A stretch of 64,000 nucleotides of DNA from Aliiglaciecola sp041538045 (GCF_041538045.1 NZ_JBGOSE010000014.1:35614-99613), one strand, 5' to 3'. Positions 7,825 through 16,105 are shown, counted from the first letter of the stretch. Numbers and translations are program-made. Notes: generated from the letters alone by a model not told the origin.

Positions 7825-8391
7825 TTGAATACACATGGAAACGTTGTTTCTGCACAGCGCACGTTTGAAGATAAATCAGAACGTGACCTGATAAAAGCAG
7901 TACAACAGGGCGACAAAAATGCATATCAGCGTCTATATCAAACCTATATTGGTCAGGTATATGGGCTGTGCTATCGGCTCACTAGTGATCAGTCATTAGC
8001 AGAAGATGCTGCACAAGAAGTCTTCATTCAGCTGTGGCGTAAAATTGGTAATTACAAAGGAGATAGTAAGTTTTCAACTTGGTTACATACTGTCACTTCT
8101 AACATTACCATTTCATATTTACGTAAGCAGCGAGGCTGGGTCAAGCGAATGTTTAATATTGAAGACTCAGAAGCAAACTTATATGCAGCTGAGCAATCTA
8201 CTGACCTAAGTGAATTGGAGCGGCATGTGGCGAGATTGCCAGAACGGGCAAGAATTGTTTTTGTATTGCATGCAATAGAAGGTTACCGCCATGAGGATAT
8301 TGCAAGCATCATGAATATGGCAGTTGGCTCCAGTAAAGCACAGTTTCACCGTGCTAAACATTTGTTAAAGGAGTGGATGGGTTATGAATAA
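7825..8391 (+). CDS. RNA polymerase sigma factor, ECF subfamily (second)
   Basis: The 188-residue protein has sigma region 2 (about 25-95: Y-Q-T-Y-I-G-Q-V-Y-G-L-C-Y-R-L, A-E-D-A-A-Q-E-V-F-I-Q-L-W) and region 4 (about 130-185: L-P-E-R-A-R-I-V-F-V-L-H-A-I-E-G-Y-R-H-E-D-I-A). The start is TTG because the frame is closed upstream at 7807 and has no earlier ATG. AAACCTT (7764) and CGACTAA (7785) upstream could be an ECF-type autoregulatory promoter, but the match is loose. The next gene overlaps by eight bases and encodes a membrane protein in the anti-sigma position. Confidence 0.9.
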   Translation: MNTHGNVVSAQRTFEDKSERDLIKAVQQGDKNAYQRLYQTYIGQVYGLCYRLTSDQSLAEDAAQEVFIQLWRKIGNYKGDSKFSTWLHTVTSNITISYLRKQRGWVKRMFNIEDSEANLYAAEQSTDLSELERHVARLPERARIVFVLHAIEGYRHEDIASIMNMAVGSSKAQFHRAKHLLKEWMGYE

Positions 8392-8890
8392 AAGAGATTT
8401 TGATAAAGACTTGCGTGTGCAAATAGATGCCCTGAGTAATGAAAAACAACCTGAACGGGATTTGTGGGCGGGTATTGAAATTGCGTTAGCCGAAGAGGCG
8501 GCACCTAATGAGCAGAATAAAAAAAACAATACTGAGTCAAGTTTCAAGATGATTGCAATTGCCGCTTCTTTTGCCCTTGTCTGCGTTCTTAGTTGGTTTT
8601 CCTTACAGCCGGCTACCGAACAAATAACAGGACAAGATTTGGTTGCGGCTTTGAGTAGTCAGCATAAAGCCCAAAAAGACGCATTGTTGGTAAAGTTTCA
8701 GGATCAGCCAGCTTTGACGGAAAACTGGCAGAAGCAGTTAACTGAACTGGATGAAGCTGCGGATGCCATTAAAGCTGCGCTGAAGCATGATTCAAACAAC
8801 ATAGCCTTGTTGAAAATGTTGCAAAATGTTCATCAACAACAGATTGATTTAATTGAACGGGTTCACTCTCCTAAATGGAGACAAATTTAA
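8384..8890 (+). CDS. Probable anti-sigma factor, single-pass membrane protein
   Basis: The 168-residue protein has a charged N-terminal part of about 50 residues, one membrane helix at about 55-74 (M-I-A-I-A-A-S-F-A-L-V-C-V-L-S-W-F), and a mostly helical C-terminal part. It overlaps the sigma gene by eight bases, so the two are translationally coupled. No sequence motif identifies it on its own; the anti-sigma role is inferred from order, overlap and topology. It differs from the anti-sigma protein of the first ECF locus and lacks its cysteines. The downstream DUF4097 gene begins within 80 bp. Confidence 0.65.
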   Translation: MNKRDFDKDLRVQIDALSNEKQPERDLWAGIEIALAEEAAPNEQNKKNNTESSFKMIAIAASFALVCVLSWFSLQPATEQITGQDLVAALSSQHKAQKDALLVKFQDQPALTENWQKQLTELDEAADAIKAALKHDSNNIALLKMLQNVHQQQIDLIERVHSPKWRQI

Positions 8891-8970
8891 TGAAAATACC
8901 TTTGAGTAAAAATTCGAAAGTTAAAAAATACCACCAATTCGCTTTAGCGAATGTCATTAAGGGTAAGAAA

Positions 8971-9921
8971 ATGAAACGACTATTTTTTAGTGTCGGGTTG
9001 TGCATGCTAAGCTCCTTTACCTTCGCAGGTGAGAAAGTTGACCAAACATTGAAAGCAGATAACAACGGTTATGTGCAAATAGAGCATCTTGGCGGCTACG
9101 CAAACATTACTGGCTGGGCGAATAATGAGGTTAAAGTCGTTGGCGAACTCGGGGAGCGTACAGAGAAATTTATTTTTGAACGTGATGGAAATGAAGTCAT
9201 CATCAAAATAAAGGTTAATAGTAAACGAAATGGTTGGAATTGGAACTCCGATGATGGTGACGATTTGGAAATATACGTCCCTTTCAACAGTCATGTGAAT
9301 TACAACTCAACCAATGCAAATGTAGAGGTCAAAGAGGTTCGAGGTAGTGCTGATATCGACACGGTTAACGGTGGAATTGATGTTTCGAATCTTTCTGGGC
9401 GCTTGAGAATCGAGGCAGTCAATGGCGATGTGGAAGCCCACTCGTTGCAAGGGAATATCAAAATTCAAACAGTAAATGGTGATATTAAAGACCGTGATTC
9501 AACGGCTAGCGAAGCCACTTATGAATCTGTTAACGGAGACATTAATGTTTCATTAGATGCTCCTGAAGTGAAAGCTGAGACAGTCAATGGAGATATTGAG
9601 TTAACCTTAGGAAAAGTTGAGCATTTAAACTTAAACACAGTAAATGGAAGTGTAGATGCCAGTTTAGAGCTCGCTCCTCAAGGAGATGTGCGGGCCACCA
9701 GTGTTGGCGGTAGTATAAGTTTATATTTTCAGTCAGATATTTCTGCACGCTTCGACTTGCAAGGACATGCAGGTGGAAAAATAACAAATAAAATTAGCAA
9801 AGATAAAGAACATAAAGCCAAATATGGCCCAAGCCGTTGGCTTGAGTTTTCCCACAATGGCGGAAATGGCCAAGTTAAGGTATCCACCGTTAGCGGTAGA
9901 ATTAAAGTCGACAAAAAATAA
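8971..9921 (+). CDS. Exported DUF4097-type beta-helix protein
   Basis: From the ATG at 8971 the protein has 316 residues, a signal peptide (M-K-R-L-F-F-S-V-G-L...F-A-G) and repeated short strands of the form T-V-N-G-D-I / S-V-N-G-D-I about every 18-20 residues. This is the hallmark of DUF4097 right-handed beta-structures. Function is unknown; members often sit beside sigma/anti-sigma or PspC-like genes. An in-frame ATG at 8890 (TAATG with the preceding stop) would give an unusually long leader. The 8971 start has an AAGG site and a true signal peptide, so I prefer it. A hairpin (ATTCGCT/AGCGAAT, 8937-8952) lies between the two starts. Likely third gene of the ECF operon. Confidence 0.75.
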   Translation: MKRLFFSVGLCMLSSFTFAGEKVDQTLKADNNGYVQIEHLGGYANITGWANNEVKVVGELGERTEKFIFERDGNEVIIKIKVNSKRNGWNWNSDDGDDLEIYVPFNSHVNYNSTNANVEVKEVRGSADIDTVNGGIDVSNLSGRLRIEAVNGDVEAHSLQGNIKIQTVNGDIKDRDSTASEATYESVNGDINVSLDAPEVKAETVNGDIELTLGKVEHLNLNTVNGSVDASLELAPQGDVRATSVGGSISLYFQSDISARFDLQGHAGGKITNKISKDKEHKAKYGPSRWLEFSHNGGNGQVKVSTVSGRIKVDKK

Positions 9922-9922
9922 C

Positions 9923-10163
9923 CTTTGTCCTTCAGGATATGGATGTCCAGGATAAATTGCGGGGCTAAAGCCACCGCCTACAGGTTAAGGGGGTTATTCG
10001 TAGCCTGGCCTTCAGGCCATGGATGTCTGTGATCAATCACGGGGCTAAAGCCACCGTCTACAGGTTAAGGGGGTTATTCGTAGCATGGCCTTCAGGCCAT
10101 GGATGTCCGGGATAAATCACGGGGCTACGCGTTTGTTACTGTAGCATGGGCTTCAGCCCATGG
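9923..10163. repeat. REP-like palindrome array B (80-bp units)
   Basis: Units contain CGGGGCTAAAGCCACCG followed by CTAC, a spacer, then GTAG (10000, 10080) with a GGCC-TTCA-GGCC hairpin; a degenerate copy starts at about 9923. A third partial unit ends with GTAG (10141) plus the CATGGGC-TTCA-GCCCATG hairpin of array A. The palindromes differ from array A in sequence but keep the same GTAG/CTAC flanks and inverted pairing. It fills most of the gap between the DUF4097 gene and dnaB. Confidence 0.8.
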
Positions 10164-10309
10164 AGAAAAACAATCTTTAAGCCCCAAAACGTGTTACCCA
10201 GTACAATTAAAAAAACCTAAGTTTACCAATAATTTTTTTACGATAGACTTTGATGCAATATCAATCTTAGCGCATAATACTTGACCCATTATTAAAAGAT
10301 TTAAGTGTT

Positions 10310-11698
10310 GTGAAAGCCGTTCCGGATAAAAATAGAGACGATAAAGTTGAGAAACTGAAAATTCCACCACATTCCATGGAAGCTGAGCAATCAGTACTAG
10401 GGAGTATGTTGATTGCCCCTGATTCCTGGGACAAGGTGGCAGAAGTGGTAGTAGAAGAAGATTTTTACAACCGCTCTCACCGTACTATTTTTCGTAGTAT
10501 TGTACGATTATTATCTGCTAACAAACCTGTTGATATTATTACTGTTTCTGAAGAGTTAGAGAGTCATGACGAACTCGAGGAAGCCGGCGGTTTCACCTAT
10601 TTGGGGGAACTAGCACAAAACACTCCCAGTGCTGCTAACGTAGTAGCTTATGCAGAAATTATTAAAGAACGGGCAATTACTCGAGAATTGATCGGTGTTG
10701 CTCATTCAATTGCCGATGTGGGATATAACCCTGAAGGTCGTGACAGTAGTGAAATCCTCGATCTTGCGGAAACACAAGTTTTCCAAATTGCTGAAAAGCG
10801 CATGGGGAACAACGAGGGACCTAAAGATGTTGAATCTGTCTTAGGACAAACAATAGATCGTCTTGAAGCTTTAATTAAAACCAACAAAGAAGTGACTGGA
10901 GTATCCACTGGTTACACTGATTTAGATAAAAAAACCAGCGGACTTCAAGGTTCTGATTTAATTATTGTCGCGGCTCGTCCTTCCATGGGAAAAACAACCT
11001 TTGCCATGAACCTGTGCGAAAATGCCATGTTGTTGGAAGAAAAGCCGGTATTGGTATTTTCCCTAGAGATGCCTGCTGAACAAATCATGATGAGGATGTT
11101 AGCATCCTTGAGTCGTGTTGATCAGACCAAGATTCGTACCGCACAGCTCGACGATGAAGACTGGGCCAGAATCTCCAACACAATGGCAATGTTGAAAGAT
11201 AAAGATAACCTTTTTGTTGATGATTCTTCCGGTCTTACTCCAATGGAAGTGCGCACTCGTGCTCGTAAATTAGCTCGGGAACGTGATGGTATCAGTATGA
11301 TAATGATTGATTACCTTCAGCTAATGCGAGTGCCATCTTTAAGCGATAACCGTACCTTAGAGATAGCTGAAATCTCTCGTTCACTAAAAGCCCTTGCCAA
11401 AGAATTGAATGTACCAGTAGTTGCTCTTTCGCAGCTAAACCGTAGTTTGGAACAACGGGCAGACAAACGTCCAATTAACTCAGACTTACGTGAATCCGGT
11501 TCTATCGAGCAGGATGCAGATTTGATTATGTTTATTTACCGCGATGAAGTGTATAACGAAAACACCGATCTAAAAGGCGTCTCTGAGATTATTCTAGGTA
11601 AACAACGTAATGGCCCAATCGGCACAGTACGGCTGACATTCCAAGGTCAATTTTCCCGCTTCGACAATTATGCTGGTCCTGCTTATTCCGACGAGTAG
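10310..11698 (+). CDS. dnaB: Replicative DNA helicase DnaB
   Basis: The 462-residue protein has the N-terminal DnaB domain (about 20-125, P-P-H-S-M-E-A-E-Q-S-V-L-G) that binds primase. The RecA-like helicase domain (about 190-455) has Walker A (S-M-G-K-T at 225-229) and Walker B/H3 (M-I-M-I-D-Y-L-Q-L-M). The hexamer unwinds DNA ahead of the fork. The GTG at 10310 gives nearly the same length as E. coli DnaB (471). It shows no intein or insertion. It is isolated from rplI and flanked by REP-like arrays on both sides. Confidence 0.97.
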   Translation: MKAVPDKNRDDKVEKLKIPPHSMEAEQSVLGSMLIAPDSWDKVAEVVVEEDFYNRSHRTIFRSIVRLLSANKPVDIITVSEELESHDELEEAGGFTYLGELAQNTPSAANVVAYAEIIKERAITRELIGVAHSIADVGYNPEGRDSSEILDLAETQVFQIAEKRMGNNEGPKDVESVLGQTIDRLEALIKTNKEVTGVSTGYTDLDKKTSGLQGSDLIIVAARPSMGKTTFAMNLCENAMLLEEKPVLVFSLEMPAEQIMMRMLASLSRVDQTKIRTAQLDDEDWARISNTMAMLKDKDNLFVDDSSGLTPMEVRTRARKLARERDGISMIMIDYLQLMRVPSLSDNRTLEIAEISRSLKALAKELNVPVVALSQLNRSLEQRADKRPINSDLRESGSIEQDADLIMFIYRDEVYNENTDLKGVSEIILGKQRNGPIGTVRLTFQGQFSRFDNYAGPAYSDE

Positions 11699-11763
11699 TA
11701 GCTGGAGTCGGTTATTCACGGGGTAAGTCTCGTGGCGCATCTTATTTTATTTTCAGGTTTTTC

Positions 11764-12022
11764 CACGGGCTAAAGCCCATGCTACGGGGGGATTTTCTTG
11801 TGGTTTTCCATGGGGCGATTTGTCTTGTGGTTTTTCCATGGGCTAAAGCCCATGCTGCGGGAGGGATTTTCTTGTGGTTTTCCATGGGTCGATTTGTCTT
11901 GTGGTTTTTCCATGGGCTAAAGCCCATGCTACGGGGGGATGTTCTTGTGGTTTTCCATGGGCCGATTTGTCTTGTGGTTTTTCCATGGTTTCTTTGTAGG
12001 CGGGTGCTTTAGCCCCGGGGGT
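11764..12022. repeat. REP-like palindrome array C (73-74 bp units)
   Basis: Three copies of CATGGGC-TAAA-GCCCATG (first copy begins CACGGGC) are centred near 11772, 11845 and 11919. Each is followed by CTAC or CTGC and a spacer rich in GATTTTCTTGTGG and GATTTGTCTTGTGG, and by a degenerate half-palindrome. A truncated fourth unit ends with GTAG (11996-11999) plus a GCTTTAGC hairpin. The period is regular. It lies between dnaB and the convergent ompA terminator. Confidence 0.8.
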
Positions 12023-12060
12023 TGACAGTATCATCTCAAATTATTGAATTTCAGGTATAA

Positions 12061-12084
12061 AAAAACGGCCCTAAGGCCGTTTTT
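12061..12084 (-). terminator. Terminator of the ompA-like gene
   Basis: A perfect palindrome with arms AAAAACGGCC and GGCCGTTTTT and loop CTAA lies 19 bp past the stop of the minus-strand ompA-like gene. The symmetrical A/T tails mean it could also stop transcription from dnaB. Confidence 0.9.
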
Positions 12085-12102
12085 CAATATAACTATTACT
12101 TA

Positions 12103-13284
12103 TTAACGTAATACTTTTTCTTTCTTGATAGCTGTTACTACAGCTTCAATACGACGGTTTACTTTATGTGCCGCTGCTGTATTGCTTGTGTCTAACAATT
12201 GAGTTTCACCGAAACCTTCAGCGCTCAATCTGTCAGCTGCAATACCGTACTTTTCGATAAGTAAAGTTCTTACGGCTTTAGCACGCTTAAGAGAAATCAT
12301 CATGTTGTAGTCAGCTTTACCTGGAGCTGAAGCATGACCTTCAATTGCAGTTTGTGTATTCGGGAAACGTTTCATGAAGTCAGCAAATTCTTGGAATTTA
12401 GCAGAATCAGGATTTTGAATAACACTACTATTATTTGCGAACAACACTTCTAAAGTTTCACGTACTTCTACTTCTTCAAAAATACTACAGCCAGTTGAAT
12501 CAACTTTATCTGTAAGTGGCGTGTTTGCACATTGATCTACGTTATCAAGCACACCATCTTGGTCACTATCAAGTGCTAAACTACAACCTTTAGCGCCTAC
12601 TGGCGTGCCTGCTGGAGTATTTGGGCATTGGTCGATGTCGTTTAATACGCCGTCAGCGTCAGTGTCGATGCTACAACCTGTGCTATCTACGCGAGCACCA
12701 ATTGCTGTATCAGGACATTGGTCAAGGTTATCATTTACGCCATCTTGGTCAGCATCGCCAGGAGCTTTAGGTGCAGTTGAACCAAATGTATAAGCCAAAC
12801 CTAATTTAGCGCTTACGTCATTATATGCTTCTCCAAAATCATGGTAAGCAGCAATTTCAGTAACTAATTTAACTTTTTCAGAAAGATCCCAGTGTTTACC
12901 AAGACCAAGGTTAGCCATGCTACCAGAGTCAACCATATCGATGTGCTTAAGACCACCGAAGATATACATTAAGTCATCTTCTAGGAAGTACATAGCATCA
13001 ATACCGAAACGAGTTGCGCTATCATCTACAAGGTCTGCATCGTTTTCTAAGCTAACTTTAGCAATTTCAAAGCGGCCACCCCAGTGCTCACTTTCTCTTA
13101 CACCAACTTCAGCACCAAGTCCTAGGCCAGCATCGAATGAAGTAAAGTCGAAACTCTTCTCTTCATCTGGCTTATAAATCTCAGTAAAGCCGCCGACCCA
13201 ATATTTGTCTGAAGAATCTTCAGCTGCGAAAGCGTTACTTGAAATAGCAGCTAAAAGACTTGCTGCAATCAATGATTTTTTCAT
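12103..13284 (-). CDS. OmpA family outer-membrane protein with calcium-binding repeats
   Basis: The 393-residue form starts at the ATG at 13284, preceded by a GGGATGG site; an upstream in-frame ATG would add 20 residues before the signal peptide. Segments are: signal peptide (1-20), an eight-strand-type barrel (about 21-168), thrombospondin type-3-like repeats with D-x-D-x-D-G loops and paired Cys (about 177-267), and an OmpA C-terminal peptidoglycan-binding domain (about 280-388: I-E-G-H-A-S, R-A-K-A-V-R, N-R-R-I-E). It tethers the outer membrane to the cell wall. A strong terminator follows and the gene is probably monocistronic and abundant. Confidence 0.93.
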   Translation of the reverse strand: MKKSLIAASLLAAISSNAFAAEDSSDKYWVGGFTEIYKPDEEKSFDFTSFDAGLGLGAEVGVRESEHWGGRFEIAKVSLENDADLVDDSATRFGIDAMYFLEDDLMYIFGGLKHIDMVDSGSMANLGLGKHWDLSEKVKLVTEIAAYHDFGEAYNDVSAKLGLAYTFGSTAPKAPGDADQDGVNDNLDQCPDTAIGARVDSTGCSIDTDADGVLNDIDQCPNTPAGTPVGAKGCSLALDSDQDGVLDNVDQCANTPLTDKVDSTGCSIFEEVEVRETLEVLFANNSSVIQNPDSAKFQEFADFMKRFPNTQTAIEGHASAPGKADYNMMISLKRAKAVRTLLIEKYGIAADRLSAEGFGETQLLDTSNTAAAHKVNRRIEAVVTAIKKEKVLR

Positions 13285-13349
13285 GTTTCCATCCCGTGTG
13301 TAGTGGTTATCTAAATTAAAAGTAAAATATTCAAATTTTTTCATTTTTA

Positions 13350-13374
13350 CGTGTAAAACAGTCGTTTTTACACG
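13350..13374 (-). terminator. Hairpin overlapping the yjbQ stop codon
   Basis: Arms CGTGTAAAA (13350-13358) and TTTTACACG (13366-13374) form a stem that includes the stop codon of the minus-strand yjbQ gene, and lies 65 bp before the ompA-like start. It is likely a terminator separating the two genes. Confidence 0.55.
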
Positions 13375-13799
13375 CTTTTATCGAGTCCTTGAAGTGTCGC
13401 CACTATAACTCTTTGTGTACCATGGTCTCGGTGCTCGCCTAAGTATATGCCTTGCCAAGTCCCTGTTGCTAGCTTGCCAGCGTCAATCGGAATATTTAAA
13501 TTGTTACCAAAAATACTCGCTTTAATATGTGCCGGCATATCATCGTCACCTTCGATATTATGCAAATAGTGTTCCGAGCCTTCAGGGATCATACGATTTA
13601 TTTGAGTTTCAAGATCAATTCTTACCGTAGGGTCTGCATTTTCATTAATGGTTAAGCTTGCACTGGTGTGTTGAATGAATAAATTCAGCATACCTATCTC
13701 CACTTCTCTTATTTCAGGAAGTTGATCGAGAATTTCCTTTGTAATCAAATGAAACCCTCTAGCTTTAACTCTTATTGTTATTCTTTTCTGTATCCACAT
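13368..13799 (-). CDS. yjbQ: YjbQ/UPF0047 family protein
   Basis: The 143-residue single-domain protein matches the YjbQ family over its full length. Visible family motifs include H-T-S-A-S-L-T-I-N-E-N-A-D-P-T-V, the acidic G-D-D-D-M-P-A-H-I-K-A-S-I-F-G and the C-terminal G-T-W-Q-G-I-Y-L-G-E-H-R-D-H-G. Conserved His residues in these suggest metal binding. YjbQ proteins have weak thiamine-phosphate synthase activity in vitro and complement that defect, but their main role is unsettled. The gene appears monocistronic and is separated from the next minus-strand gene upstream by a 330-bp gap. Confidence 0.9.
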   Translation of the reverse strand: MWIQKRITIRVKARGFHLITKEILDQLPEIREVEIGMLNLFIQHTSASLTINENADPTVRIDLETQINRMIPEGSEHYLHNIEGDDDMPAHIKASIFGNNLNIPIDAGKLATGTWQGIYLGEHRDHGTQRVIVATLQGLDKSV

Positions 13800-14131
13800 T
13801 GCGACACTAATTATTAAAACATACGTTTAAATATGTCTTTATTTGCCTAGCGTATTCGACTATTCTAGTTGATGTCTCCTGCTAGGCGGCTAATTGTATG
13901 GATTTTAACACAAACTACAATAGGTGAGGGCAAAGCAAACCTACCGAATTTTTTTACCGGCGGGATTTTACCGCTAGCGTTTAGCACTTTCAAACCCATA
14001 CTTAAAAACTTTGTATCCTAAACTTGTCGGTTGTATTTTTAATTTTACAATCATTGCTGATGGCTCAACAAATTCAGCCTTATCTATCTAACTAAGTTGC
14101 AAGCTAAACTAAAAGTGATTGGAACGGATAT
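13800..14131. other. Intergenic region without a recognised gene
   Basis: No ORF or RNA gene is evident. Near 13819-13836 an imperfect palindrome (ACATA...TATGT) lies just upstream of yjbQ and could be an operator. Two TTTTACCG direct repeats lie near 13950-13970. The rest is AT-rich and unremarkable. Confidence 0.4.
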
Positions 14132-14563
14132 CTATTGGCAGAGTGCACAGGTTCCATGGGCTTCAATTGTTTGTTTACTGACTTTGAACCCTACAGACTT
14201 AGCTTGTTTGTCTAATGTCTCTTTCAATCCTTCTGACTGAATCTCTTTCACCAACCCACAATTGTCACAAATTAAGAATTGTACCGGGTGGCTACAATCA
14301 AAATGATGACAAGCTACAAATGCATTGGTTGATTCTAGTCTATGAACAAGACCAAATTCGAGTAGAAAGTCCAAACTACGATAAACAGTAGCAGGTTTGG
14401 CTCCGCTTTCAGTTACTTTAAGCTCGTCTAATAATTCATAAGCCCCGACTGAACTACTTTTACTTAACAGCAATTCATATACTTTTTCTCTAAGGTTTGT
14501 GAATCGAGCACCTTTCCCTTCACAGTATTCTCTAGCTCTAGATAATTGCACGTCGATATTCAT
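14132..14563 (-). CDS. zur: Zinc uptake regulator, Fur family
   Basis: From the ATG at 14563 the protein has 143 residues; a TTG eight codons earlier would overlap rsd by four bases, but the ATG start fits the family N terminus better. The DNA-binding winged helix occupies about 1-80 (R-F-T-N-L-R-E-K-V-Y-E-L-L; K-P-A-T-V-Y-R-S-L-D-F-L). The dimerisation part carries metal ligands in C-H-H-F-D-C-S-H, C-D-N-C and the C-terminal C-A-L-C, a Zur rather than Fur pattern. It should repress zinc import and zinc-sparing genes. It appears to be transcribed with rsd, an unusual neighbour. Confidence 0.88.
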   Translation of the reverse strand: MNIDVQLSRAREYCEGKGARFTNLREKVYELLLSKSSSVGAYELLDELKVTESGAKPATVYRSLDFLLEFGLVHRLESTNAFVACHHFDCSHPVQFLICDNCGLVKEIQSEGLKETLDKQAKSVGFKVSKQTIEAHGTCALCQ

Positions 14564-14583
14564 TATTGCTAAATATTTCCTTT

Positions 14584-15045
14584 TCAACTCTGGTTATTCA
14601 GAGAATGAAGCAACTGATCTTCCAATTCAAATCGTGCTTCTAGTTGTTGACCCAGCAACGAAAGTTTTTCGTCAAAATTAGCCAAATCGTTATCTGAAGA
14701 AACTTCTGCAAATAAATCGTTAAAGGCTAGAGCCTCTTCTGTTGTTTCTGATATGCGAGGAAAAACAGATTTTTCAAGGCTTTGGTCATCATTATTCTGT
14801 TTAGGGTCAGACGCTAATTTGTCGTAAACCTCAAAATGACCAGTTGACACATAGTCTACTAAGGTTTCACAAAACAATCTAATTTCACTTACTTCCGGCA
14901 AACCAGAGGATTTTTTCTCGAAAGGAGGTAAACCCGCTAATTGACAATATTGAACCAACAATTTTTGTCGCTCTAGCAACCAAATATCAACAGATTTGTG
15001 GTAGCCACTCCATTTTTGTTTGGCGAGTTCGACTTTGGTTAACAT
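14584..15045 (-). CDS. rsd: Regulator of sigma70, Rsd/AlgQ family
   Basis: The 153-residue, mostly helical protein matches Rsd over its length: V-D-I-W-L-L-E-R-Q-K-L-L-V-Q-Y, L-V-D-Y-V-S-T-G-H-F-E-V-Y and L-E-A-R-F-E-L-E-D-Q-L-L all correspond to E. coli Rsd motifs. Rsd binds region 4 of sigma70 in stationary phase and frees core polymerase for other sigma factors. Context agrees, because nudC and hemE follow on the other strand as in the enteric rsd-nudC-hemE block, although here rsd is inverted and paired with zur. An FNR-like site lies about 90 bp before the start. Confidence 0.87.
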   Translation of the reverse strand: MLTKVELAKQKWSGYHKSVDIWLLERQKLLVQYCQLAGLPPFEKKSSGLPEVSEIRLFCETLVDYVSTGHFEVYDKLASDPKQNNDDQSLEKSVFPRISETTEEALAFNDLFAEVSSDNDLANFDEKLSLLGQQLEARFELEDQLLHSLNNQS

Positions 15046-15131
15046 TGCGAATCCTTAAAAGAGCGCTTTTCGTATCATATTCAGCTTAGTATATCATCAC
15101 CAATAGTTTAACTAAACTATGCTTTAGTCTA

Positions 15132-15145
15132 TTGACGTAGATCAA
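15132..15145. promoter_or_regulatory. FNR/Anr-type site between rsd and nudC
   Basis: TTGACGTAGATCAA matches the FNR consensus TTGAT-N4-ATCAA at nine of ten defined positions. It lies about 90 bp before rsd and 130 bp before nudC. It could also be read by a CRP-type protein. It is not proof of oxygen control. Confidence 0.5.
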
Positions 15146-15269
15146 TAGTAACATTCGCCGTTCAGGAACAATGATAAATCGTGTTAAACTAATTTAATCA
15201 ATCTGACCTCAAATACTGGAACTCAATACCGTGTTTTGGTGTCTCTTATGGACGACATATGTGTGACTT

Positions 15270-16091
15270 ATGCTAATAAATATAAAAGAAATCGGCGTTA
15301 ATACTGAAGTTCAGTGGATCATTTTTATGGGGGATAGGATTGTCGCGAATAAGAAACAGCAGGAGTTGCTTAGGGCAACTTGGCAGGATCTGGCGATGAT
15401 TCACCACTATGATGATCAAATCATTTCATTAGGTGAATTTGACGGTATCCCATGTTTAGCTGTTGATGTGGGAAATGAACAATTGGTTATTGATGATTAC
15501 GAAACAATGAGTCTGCGTGGAATTTACCTAGGCAGTAATTTCCCGCTGTTTCAGACAGTCGCCCGTGCGTGGCAGTGGATACTGTTTCGACGCACTCATC
15601 GTTACTGCGGGCAATGCGGAAGCACCATGCAGCAAGTAAAGTGGGAAATGGCTACCCACTGCTATAACTGTAACCATCGCTGCTATCCTCGAGTTTCGCC
15701 ATGTATCATTGTTGCTATACGCAAAGGCAACAAGATTCTATTGGCACAAGGTAGGGCACATAAAGACCGTAAAATGTTTTCTACTCTGGCGGGATTTGTA
15801 GAAAGTGGCGAAAGCCTCGAGCAAGCCGTTCACCGAGAGGTTTTCGAGGAAGTCGGGGTTAAAATAAAAAATCTTGAGTACTTTGGCAGCCAACCTTGGC
15901 CATTCCCACATTCTTTAATGATGGGCTATTTAGCGGAGCATGACAGTGGCGAGATTGAGGTTGATGGAGATGAAATTATAGAGGCTCATTGGTATGAACC
16001 GAATAATTTACCCGTCATTCCACCGAAAATATCTATTGCTGGCCAATTGATTGAAGAAACTTTGCGACAGATATCACAGCAAGAAAAATAA
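15270..16091 (+). CDS. nudC: NADH pyrophosphatase / NAD-cap hydrolase
   Basis: The 273-residue protein has a four-Cys zinc ribbon (Cys113, 116, 131, 134), then the Nudix box G-F-V-E-S-G-E-S-L-E-Q-A-V-H-R-E-V-F-E-E (175-194), and the NudC-specific S-Q-P-W-P-F-P motif (207-213) that reads the nicotinamide end. NudC cleaves NADH and removes NAD caps from the 5' ends of RNAs. The N terminus is about 15 residues longer than E. coli NudC; a Met at residue 20 is an alternative start. The neighbouring rsd and hemE genes repeat the enteric gene association. Confidence 0.95.
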   Translation: MLINIKEIGVNTEVQWIIFMGDRIVANKKQQELLRATWQDLAMIHHYDDQIISLGEFDGIPCLAVDVGNEQLVIDDYETMSLRGIYLGSNFPLFQTVARAWQWILFRRTHRYCGQCGSTMQQVKWEMATHCYNCNHRCYPRVSPCIIVAIRKGNKILLAQGRAHKDRKMFSTLAGFVESGESLEQAVHREVFEEVGVKIKNLEYFGSQPWPFPHSLMMGYLAEHDSGEIEVDGDEIIEAHWYEPNNLPVIPPKISIAGQLIEETLRQISQQEK

Positions 16092-16105
16092 ACTACAAGC
16101 AATAA

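Noticed and set aside
10099..10284. 61-codon ORF before dnaB
   Set aside because: Starts inside REP array B and crosses AT-rich gap; no start signal and biased composition.
11742..12034. Overlapping short ORFs on both strands within array C
   Set aside because: Repetitive peptides arise from the 73-74 bp repeat unit; non-coding.
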